From: Candidatus Mesolinea sp. UBA5823
GTDB taxonomy: Bacteria > Chloroflexota > Anaerolineae > Anaerolineales > Anaerolineaceae
DNA length: 12,244 bases
Assembly (NCBI GenBank): GCA_002417685.1
Contig: DICP01000003.1
Location: 30,791 to 43,034 of the forward strand
Direction of reading: 5' to 3'
The notes below the pieces were generated by a model. That model saw only the letters and a program-made list of their open reading frames with translations, was not told the origin of the DNA and made no database searches. A program made the position numbers and the translations under genes. This document shows, piece after piece, positions 6,824 to 12,244 of this stretch (position 1 is its first letter; each line of letters opens with the position of its first letter).

Positions 6824-7698
6824 CATCTTTCTGCCGAGGAATTTGCGGACGCACTAAGTCGCCCTATCCGTGAGGTTACATCCTGGCTGAAATGATCAAT
6901 GTACTCCAGGACATAACTAGATATATCCAAGCTGGGATCTTGAATAAGCGGGGTTAAATCCATCCCAAAGATCAAACCATTGGATTTATCCACTGCATGG
7001 GATTCAAAAAAGGTGGCATTTGCCAGCCGCCGGCTTAACGCAGCTGCATCGTAGCGCTTACCCCCAGCAATTTGTGAATCGAAGACACCCAGTAAAGCTG
7101 CTTGCAAGTTTTGATGCTCAGAAACATCCATTACGAATTTCTCTGAGTCCACCATCCAATCTAACGAGCGCCAAATTTCACAGCCTATAACCTGTGCAGG
7201 GCGTTCGGCAGGCTCTAGGTGGCGCAGGGCTTGAATGAGCCGAAGGGAAACAGCCACGTGCGTATCGTGCTTATCAGCTAAGTTGTGGGTGTAAACGACT
7301 TTGGGTTTGGTTGCCCGCAAGAGCGTGATCAAATCTTCCACGAGCTCATTACGGGTAGGGTCCTTAACCATTTTACTTGGGTAATCGAGCAGCACCTGGG
7401 CAGCATATTCACCCACATCAGCTGCTTTGCGCTGCTCGCCAAAGCGGACCAAGCGCATCGCTTCATCCGTGTAATCTTTATAGAGACCGTCCCGAGGTGA
7501 GCCGCGCCCGTCAGTGACAACTACACCGGTGAAGGCTTTATCTGCCTGATGGAAACATGCCAATATCGGCTGAGCGGCCATAATTTCAATATCATCCTGG
7601 TGCGCAGCAATACATAGGTGCGTCGTACGCGCTAAGGCTTGCTCAAGGGGCAAACCGTTGGGGATATAAACTTCAGCAGTTTTAGAATTAAATTTCAT
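6823..7698 (-). CDS. PIG-L family (LmbE-like) zinc-dependent N-deacetylase
   Basis: Predicted metal-dependent amide hydrolase of 291 residues. The family metal motif appears as AAHQDDIE (31-38), a variant of AHPDD in which His33 and Asp36 would bind zinc and Asp35 would be the catalytic base. The second motif is HNLADKHDTHVAV (about 138-150), with His147 as the likely third ligand. Known PIG-L enzymes remove acetyl groups from GlcNAc-containing substrates (GlcNAc-PI, mycothiol and bacillithiol precursors, diacetylchitobiose). No signal peptide is seen, so it is cytoplasmic. Its ATG overlaps the preceding gene's TGA as ATGA, tying it to the ROK-like kinase. With a NagZ-type hydrolase in the same operon, I infer that it deacetylates an imported GlcNAc sugar. 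The exact substrate is unknown, and thiol-cofactor deacetylation cannot be excluded by motif alone. Confidence 0.88.
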   Translation of the reverse strand: MKFNSKTAEVYIPNGLPLEQALARTTHLCIAAHQDDIEIMAAQPILACFHQADKAFTGVVVTDGRGSPRDGLYKDYTDEAMRLVRFGEQRKAADVGEYAAQVLLDYPSKMVKDPTRNELVEDLITLLRATKPKVVYTHNLADKHDTHVAVSLRLIQALRHLEPAERPAQVIGCEIWRSLDWMVDSEKFVMDVSEHQNLQAALLGVFDSQIAGGKRYDAAALSRRLANATFFESHAVDKSNGLIFGMDLTPLIQDPSLDISSYVLEYIDHFSQDVTSRIGRLSASANSSAER

Positions 7699-9092
7699 TG
7701 TCTACTCTCACTCAAATCTGGCAAACTGGCTGCTGCAACCGCCTGACCAAGCCGGCGGAAATTTTCATTGGGGAGATGCAGCGTGATACTTTTGTATAAT
7801 TCAGGAAATTCCGCTTCCAGGACTGCTTTTGCGCCTTCCACGAGAAGCTCGCCTCCACAGCCAGAAGTACATCTGCCGACAATCAAGACATGTTTGAAAT
7901 CGTAAAAATCCGCATAATGCGCCAAGGCATAGCCGAGATAAACTCCCATGCTTTGCCATATTTTTATTACCCCTTCATTGCCTGCTTCTAATTTTTCCTG
8001 CACATACTTTAGTTTTTCTGCATCGCTTAGCTCCGCTGGAATATCAATACCAGCGCGAGGTGCAAGACGAAAAACAGCTTGTTGAGAAAAATACGAAGCC
8101 CCACAACCGCGATCTCCTGACCAAGCGTCAATCGGTGCTTCAGAGCTGTAATCAATCGGCGCAAAGGCTAACTCATTCAACCAACCAGTAATATGCATGT
8201 CCGCATCAACAAATCCAGATGCCTCGCTGGAGCCCATCGCAATCCCAAGAATGGACCCCTCTCCGATGGACATAGCGCCTGCCAAAGCAGTTACATCGCC
8301 ATCATTAATGACATCTAGCGGAACACCCATTTCCTTTTGAATATTGATGAATAAGTCCTTGATCGCGCTAAAGTGCTCTGGCGGTACTGCGCGGAAAAGA
8401 GAGGAAACTACCGGGCGATTATCAATGTATATCCCGGCTGAGCTCCCGCCAATCGCATCCAAGCGCGGCATCTTTGAGGCTGCGCGCTGCAAAGCATTTA
8501 AAATTTCGTGGTAGTAATAGCTCGGATCAGAATGTTTCTGCGGCTCCCAGATAGTTTCCTCATTAAAAACCGATTCACCATCGATCACCGCGGCTAATTT
8601 GTAATCTGAGGCTCCTAAGTCAAAGCCTACCCGGCAGCCATCCCAATGACCACCGAGCATTTTGCCGCTCTCTTTTTCCGCCGGAACTTCTTCCGGAGTA
8701 CATACACACACCTCAAATCCAGCCTCATAAACCTGGTCACCCATAAACCTAGAATCAAAAGCACGCTCACCATTATGGGAGTACAGGTCGCGAATATATT
8801 CGCCCAACGCTTTTGATCCACCTAAATAGATGCGATAGCCGCCATGCTGCCATAACAAAAATTTAACCAAGCGTTCTATGTAAGCATAATTCTGGGCAAA
8901 ATGTGGATGCCCCTCTGGAAATACTGTGGTTTCATAACGCGAAAGTTCATTCCCTTTGCGTTCTAAACCAATGACAAAAGGCACACCCTCACGCGCTGCG
9001 AGGCTGCGAAACGATCGGTTACTGAGCGCAGCAGGCTGAAAAGCGGCATCAAGCGGTGGCAAAATAGCGGGTCGGATTAATTCTTTAAGCAT
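7695..9092 (-). CDS. divergent ROK-like (ASKHA-fold) sugar kinase candidate with N-terminal extension
   Basis: Protein of 465 residues. The C-terminal two thirds (about 153-465) look like an actin-like sugar kinase: phosphate-1 loop GFDLGASDYKL (156-166), a VINDGDVTALAGAM segment (261-274) matching the ROK NDANAAALGE motif with Asp264 as the likely catalytic base, phosphate-2-like GIAMGSSEASG (283-293) and adenosine-site-like VLIVGRCTSGCGGE (402-415). The usual ROK zinc motif (GH then CxCGxxGC) is missing; the equivalent stretch reads NELAFAPID then GDRGCGASYF. About 150 N-terminal residues, including YRIYLGGSKALGEYI (86-100), lack any domain I recognise; standard ROK kinases have about 300 residues. 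It has no helix-turn-helix. It sits 2 nt after the ROK repressor and overlaps the deacetylase start. Amino-sugar phosphorylation is inferred; a sensor role without kinase activity is possible. Confidence 0.75.
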   Translation of the reverse strand: MLKELIRPAILPPLDAAFQPAALSNRSFRSLAAREGVPFVIGLERKGNELSRYETTVFPEGHPHFAQNYAYIERLVKFLLWQHGGYRIYLGGSKALGEYIRDLYSHNGERAFDSRFMGDQVYEAGFEVCVCTPEEVPAEKESGKMLGGHWDGCRVGFDLGASDYKLAAVIDGESVFNEETIWEPQKHSDPSYYYHEILNALQRAASKMPRLDAIGGSSAGIYIDNRPVVSSLFRAVPPEHFSAIKDLFINIQKEMGVPLDVINDGDVTALAGAMSIGEGSILGIAMGSSEASGFVDADMHITGWLNELAFAPIDYSSEAPIDAWSGDRGCGASYFSQQAVFRLAPRAGIDIPAELSDAEKLKYVQEKLEAGNEGVIKIWQSMGVYLGYALAHYADFYDFKHVLIVGRCTSGCGGELLVEGAKAVLEAEFPELYKSITLHLPNENFRRLGQAVAAASLPDLSESRQ

Positions 9093-9094
9093 GG

Positions 9095-10270
9095 CTAACT
9101 TTCAGCTTGTCTAAATAGAAGGGCATAACCATCCATGAGAAAATGGGCTGCCGCACCTAAAATACAAGCGCGGTAATCCAGCTCTCCCACTTCCAATTGC
9201 GTATTCTGAGTAAGGCGTTCCAAAGCGCTGTGCAGCATAGCTTGCCGCACAGCGTTCAACCAAGGCTCGCCAAAGCGGGTCATATCGCCAGTAAGGATAA
9301 TTTCTTGAATATTAAGCGTGGCAGCCAGAAACCCAATAAACTCGCCTAAGTAACGACCAGCTTCCAAAACAACCTGGCGTGCATTGCCATCACCTTCCAC
9401 AAATTTTTTCTCAACCTCATCCAGACTTATCAGCTGAGCTTCAGCGGAAAGTTCCTTATACCTTCTAACCACAGCTTGGGCACTGGCAAGCGTTTCTAAG
9501 CAGCCAATTTGCCCGCAACGACAAGGTAAATCATTTCCATGCACACGCACATGCCCAATTTCGCCAGCACTGCCATCATCCCCCTGAAAGAGCTGTCCAT
9601 TGATTAATATCCCAGCACCAATACCATGTTTGACGTTGATAACGATCAAATTGCTTTCAGAACGGTGCCCTCCATAGACGAACTCCCCAATTGCAGTCGC
9701 CTGGCTGTCATTTAAAACTGACACTGGCAATCCATATCTTTCCTGAAGTAGAGAAGCCAGAGGTAAATCTTCCCAGTCGAGATTAACGGCATCGACAACC
9801 TTGCCTTCACGTGTGTTGACCAGACCTGGCGTACCAATACCGATACCGATGATAGGCTCCCAACCTTTAGCCAGCAATTGATTGAGAATCTCATATACAA
9901 ATTGGAGTGCTTTTTCACCATCGCTGCCCACAATAGGGACTTCTACCGTTTCTTTGATTTCACCACTTAAGTTGACGATTGCGCCAATGAATTTATCCTG
10001 ACCAAGGTTCAAACCAATCAGATAACGCGAATCAGGCACTAAGCTAAGCAATATAGAAGGCTTACCATTGCCAGAGGTATCCAAGCCCACCTCCTCCACC
10101 AAGCCTTCTGCCATCAATCCAGAGACAACCTCGGAGACAGTAGCTCGGGTAAGTTTGGTTGCACGGGCGATATCAGCGCGGCTGATTTGTTGATTTTCGA
10201 TAATCGTTCTAAGAACAAGATCGCGGTTATGTTGCTTGGTAAGCTGTTGGGTCGCTTTCTTAGGGGTCAA
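9095..10270 (-). CDS. ROK-family transcriptional repressor (NagC/XylR type)
   Basis: Sugar-responsive repressor of 391 residues, the usual size. The N-terminal winged helix (about 13-62) includes SRADIARATKLTRATVSEVVSGLMAEGLVEE (split over 30-60). The ROK domain follows, with a degenerate phosphate-1 loop (GLNLGQDKF, 86-94), NDSQATAIGE (187-196), GEIGH (236-240) and the zinc motif CRCGQIGCLE (250-259), where His240, Cys250, Cys252 and Cys257 would bind zinc. Start is TTG at 10270, strongly supported by GGAGGTGAG (GGAGG at 10281-10277) with 6 nt spacing; no ATG is better placed. As first gene of the operon, next to an ROK-like kinase candidate, it most likely represses its own operon and is released by the imported sugar or its phosphate. 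A dyad overlaps its predicted transcription start. The effector is unknown. Confidence 0.93.
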   Translation of the reverse strand: MTPKKATQQLTKQHNRDLVLRTIIENQQISRADIARATKLTRATVSEVVSGLMAEGLVEEVGLDTSGNGKPSILLSLVPDSRYLIGLNLGQDKFIGAIVNLSGEIKETVEVPIVGSDGEKALQFVYEILNQLLAKGWEPIIGIGIGTPGLVNTREGKVVDAVNLDWEDLPLASLLQERYGLPVSVLNDSQATAIGEFVYGGHRSESNLIVINVKHGIGAGILINGQLFQGDDGSAGEIGHVRVHGNDLPCRCGQIGCLETLASAQAVVRRYKELSAEAQLISLDEVEKKFVEGDGNARQVVLEAGRYLGEFIGFLAATLNIQEIILTGDMTRFGEPWLNAVRQAMLHSALERLTQNTQLEVGELDYRACILGAAAHFLMDGYALLFRQAES

Positions 10271-10292
10271 AACTCACCTCCGATATGAGTTA

Positions 10293-10311
10293 GTTAGTAC
10301 ACTGAACTAAC
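10293..10311. promoter_or_regulatory. probable ROK-repressor operator, 19-bp dyad
   Basis: GTTAGTACACTGAACTAAC is an inverted repeat: 6-bp perfect outer arms plus an inner CA/TG pair, symmetric about 10302 with one mismatched pair. XylR-type ROK repressors are known to bind sites bounded by TTAGT and ACTAA. It covers about +1 to +19 of the predicted minus-strand transcript. A further half-site, TTAGTATAC (10316-10324), repeats TTAGTACAC (10294-10302) 22 bp away on the same strand, about two helical turns, and overlaps the -10 box. Confidence 0.65.
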
Positions 10312-10317
10312 ATATTT

Positions 10318-10345
10318 AGTATACATCGATTTTTCCGAAATACAA
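10318..10345 (-). promoter_or_regulatory. probable promoter of the ROK-led operon
   Basis: On the minus strand TATACT (10323-10318; 5 of 6 match to TATAAT) follows a weak TTGTAT (10345-10340) by 16 nt. Transcription would start near 10311 and give a leader of about 40 nt containing the GGAGG ribosome site. The probable operator begins at this start point, as expected for repression by blocking initiation. The weak -35 lowers confidence. Confidence 0.5.
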
Positions 10346-10426
10346 GGGGAATTTGTGCTTTTTTGAGCAAGTTTTGGCGCGATTTTTTGAAGTACTTTCC
10401 GCAAACCAGTTCAATGAGGATTTCCC

Positions 10427-10461
10427 TTGACGTATTATTATCCTAAGGTTAATCTTAGAGC
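10427..10461 (+). promoter_or_regulatory. candidate promoter region of the SAM hydrolase/ECF operon, no clear ribosome site
   Basis: TTGACG (10427-10432) is a good -35 match, but the hexamer 17 nt on (TAATCT, 10450-10455) fits the -10 poorly and would put the start near the ATG at 10462. TATTAT (10433-10438) is an alternative -10 with a weak -35 (TTCAAT, 10410-10415). CTAAG-GTTAAT-CTTAG (10443-10458) is an inverted repeat just before the start codon and covers the only purine-rich run (AAGG, 13 nt from the ATG). Confidence 0.3.
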
Positions 10462-11253
10462 ATGACCGTTATCTCCCTAACAACAGATTTTGGTAATTTA
10501 AATGGCTTCGTTGGCACGATGAAAGGTGTAATTTGGGGCATTGCTCCCGATGCACAGATTGCCGACATCTCCCACGAAATTCCCCCGCAGGATGTCCGTC
10601 AGGGTGCCATTGCATTGTGGCGCGCGGTGCCATTTTTTCCTTCGGGTTCCGTGCACATCGCGGTTATCGACCCGGGCGTCGGCACTGAACGTCGAGCTAT
10701 TGGCGCACGTTTTGGCAGTCAGTTCTTTATTGCGCCTGATAACGGCTTGCTCACTCCCCTACTGGAGGATGCAGAGGCTGCGGGAGAATCTATTCAGTTA
10801 GTCTGTCTTGATCAGCCTCAATTTTGGCTGAAAAACGTGAGCCATACCTTCCATGGACGCGATATTTTTGCTCCTTGCGGCGCACATCTCGCGGCTGGCG
10901 TTCCCCTCAGTGAACTCGGCACGCCTATCAGCGAAATTGTGCGCACACCCTTACCTAAACCTATACGCACTCCACAAGGCTATCAGGCTCATATCCTTTT
11001 AGCTGATGTATTTGGGAACATAACCACAGATTTGCCCGCTGCATGGGTCAAGAATGCCCCCAATGTTACTTTTACAGTACGCGGCTACACCCTCCATGGT
11101 CTTGTGCCGTCTTATGGGCATGCCAAGCCCGGTGAGCTGGTGGCGCTGGAAGATAGCGAGGGCTATATCGAGATTGCTCAGGTGAATGGCAGCGCGCAAG
11201 AGGCTCTTTCTGCGCAGATTGATGATATTGTTGAGGTCCACCTCAATGGCTGA
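10462..11253 (+). CDS. SAM hydroxide adenosyltransferase (SAM hydrolase, DUF62 family)
   Basis: Enzyme of 263 residues from the fluorinase/chlorinase superfamily branch that uses water: S-adenosylmethionine plus water gives adenosine plus methionine. The N-terminal SAM-site motif TTDFG is at 7-11, DPGVGTERR at 70-78 and SHTFHGRDIFAP at 127-138. The Asp-Arg-His triad known to activate water in this family is present as Asp70, Arg77 and His131; halogenases lack it. Length is normal. The ATG is fixed by the conserved N-terminal strand even though no good ribosome site precedes it. Its end overlaps the next gene by 8 nt, so it is co-translated with an ECF transporter ATPase. It is divergent from the ROK operon. 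Why a SAM hydrolase is coupled to an ECF importer is not established here; cofactor or nucleoside salvage is inference. Confidence 0.92.
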   Translation: MTVISLTTDFGNLNGFVGTMKGVIWGIAPDAQIADISHEIPPQDVRQGAIALWRAVPFFPSGSVHIAVIDPGVGTERRAIGARFGSQFFIAPDNGLLTPLLEDAEAAGESIQLVCLDQPQFWLKNVSHTFHGRDIFAPCGAHLAAGVPLSELGTPISEIVRTPLPKPIRTPQGYQAHILLADVFGNITTDLPAAWVKNAPNVTFTVRGYTLHGLVPSYGHAKPGELVALEDSEGYIEIAQVNGSAQEALSAQIDDIVEVHLNG

Positions 11254-12244
11254 TGCAGATCCTTTACCGCTGGTCATTCGTGATTTATCTTTCCAATATC
11301 GATCTCGCACCGAGCCAGCTATCCATGCTATCTCTTTAGAATTACATCCAGGCGAAGTGATGCTGTTAGCCGGCTCCAGCGGGTGCGGCAAAACCACATT
11401 ACTGCGTTGCATCAATGGTCTCATCCCGCATTCTTATCGAGGCAAGCTTTCGGGAGATATCTTAATTTATGGGCAAAGCAATGCGGGGATGAAGTTAGCA
11501 GAAATTTCTCAAAAAGTGGGCACGCTGTTGCAAGATCCCGAAAGGCAGATATTGGGTAGCTATGTGCTCAATGAGGTTTGCTTTGGGTTAGAAAATTTAG
11601 GTATACCGCGCGAGGAAATGATCCGCCGAGGTGAAGCTGCCTTAGAGCGTTTGCACATTTTACACTTACGCGACAAAGAAACTTTCGGTATCTCTGGCGG
11701 TGAAAAACAAAAGGTGGCACTGGCAGGTGTGTTAGCCATGCAGCCCAAAATTTTGCTTTTAGATGAACCCTTGGCAAGCCTCGACCCAGCCTCTGCACGG
11801 GAAGCCTTGTACCTCTTCCGAGAGCTTGCCGATCAGGGCATGGCGATTATGCTCGTCGAACATCGGGTTGAGGATGTCTTAACCATCGAACCAGAGCGGG
11901 TCGTCTATATGGAAGACGGTCGAATTCGCTTTCATGGCGATATTCAAGGCCTTGTTCAAGTGGTAGATTATCACAAAATTAAATTACCAGCCCAAGTCGT
12001 TGTTGAACGCGCTAAAGCCGAGCCACAGCCCAATTTCGAACCAGCAGTTCCACCGTTAGATACTAGTAATCCGTTAATTGAATTTCAGCAGGTTCATTTT
12101 CGCTATAATGACGATGCGCCAGAAGTGTTGCACAATATTAATCTCAAGATCCATGCTGGCGAGGTCATTGCCATCTTGGGGCACAACGGCTCAGGGAAAA
12201 CCACGCTAGTAAAACAAGCCTTGGGGCTGCTCAAACCGACAAAG
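11246..12244 (+). CDS. ECF transporter ATPase with two fused ABC domains (partial, C-terminus beyond right edge)
   Basis: Energising subunit of an energy-coupling-factor vitamin/metabolite importer; 333 codons are visible and the frame stays open to the edge. The first ABC domain (about 8-235) is complete: Walker A GSSGCGKTT (43-51), Q-loop LLQDPERQI (95-103; the QDPE form is typical of ECF/CbiO ATPases), signature SGGEKQKVALAG (150-161), Walker B ILLLDEP (169-175) and H-loop His206. After a Pro/Glu-rich linker (about 246-275) a second domain starts at LIEFQQVHFRY; its Walker A GHNGSGKTT (312-320) lies just before the cut. This fused EcfA1-EcfA2 layout occurs in the YkoD type. The ATG lies inside the end of the SAM hydrolase gene; GAGG stands 9 nt upstream. 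EcfT and the substrate-specific S component are probably further right, so the substrate cannot be named. Confidence 0.93.
   Translation, partial: MADADPLPLVIRDLSFQYRSRTEPAIHAISLELHPGEVMLLAGSSGCGKTTLLRCINGLIPHSYRGKLSGDILIYGQSNAGMKLAEISQKVGTLLQDPERQILGSYVLNEVCFGLENLGIPREEMIRRGEAALERLHILHLRDKETFGISGGEKQKVALAGVLAMQPKILLLDEPLASLDPASAREALYLFRELADQGMAIMLVEHRVEDVLTIEPERVVYMEDGRIRFHGDIQGLVQVVDYHKIKLPAQVVVERAKAEPQPNFEPAVPPLDTSNPLIEFQQVHFRYNDDAPEVLHNINLKIHAGEVIAILGHNGSGKTTLVKQALGLLKPTK

Noticed and set aside
10359..10390. TTTTTTGA direct repeats 24 bp apart in the divergent gap
   Set aside because: Short A/T-run repeats in AT-rich intergenic DNA; no symmetry or placement suggesting function.
10462..11253. 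Fluorinase or chlorinase
   Set aside because: The Asp-Arg-His triad (Asp70, Arg77, His131) marks the water-using SAM hydrolase branch.
10999..11424. Minus-strand open frame of 141 codons across the SAM hydrolase/ECF ATPase junction
   Set aside because: Both genes beneath it have intact catalytic motifs in the plus frame; the antisense product shows no domain.

Overview
The window looks like chromosomal DNA of an Anaerolineae-type Chloroflexi bacterium. This is inferred, not proven, from moderate GC, sugar-transport lipoproteins with long Thr/Pro/Glu-rich linkers after the lipobox, a CUT1 sugar ABC operon led by a ROK regulator, and a SAM-hydrolase (DUF62) gene beside a fused ECF ATPase. There is no rRNA, tRNA, CRISPR array or insertion sequence. 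Nearly all of it is coding.

Layout, right to left on the minus strand. A seven-gene operon runs from 10270 to 1694: a ROK repressor (TTG start), a divergent ROK-like sugar kinase candidate, a PIG-L family deacetylase, a sugar-binding lipoprotein, two CUT1 permeases, and a cytoplasmic two-domain GH3 enzyme of the NagZ (beta-N-acetylglucosaminidase) type. Most junctions are 0-10 nt. The exceptions are the 87-nt and 67-nt gaps on either side of the binding-protein gene; the second holds a perfect 12-bp stem-loop. No MalK-type ATPase is present, so a shared ATPase encoded elsewhere is probably used. After a 196-nt gap with a good sigma70-like promoter comes a second minus-strand unit: a MarR-family regulator followed one base later by a MalE-like binding lipoprotein that runs off the left edge.

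On the plus strand, divergent from the ROK operon across 191 nt, lie a SAM hydroxide adenosyltransferase (SAM hydrolase) and an 8-nt-overlapping ECF-type ATPase with two fused ABC domains. The ATPase is cut by the right edge exactly at its second Walker A motif.

Working model (inference): the large operon imports a GlcNAc-containing saccharide, cleaves it inside the cell with the NagZ-type enzyme, deacetylates it with the PIG-L protein and phosphorylates the product with the atypical ROK kinase, instead of the usual NagK/NagA order. The ROK repressor probably controls its own operon through a 19-bp dyad that sits on the predicted transcription start. The plus-strand pair would link SAM breakdown to vitamin or metabolite uptake.
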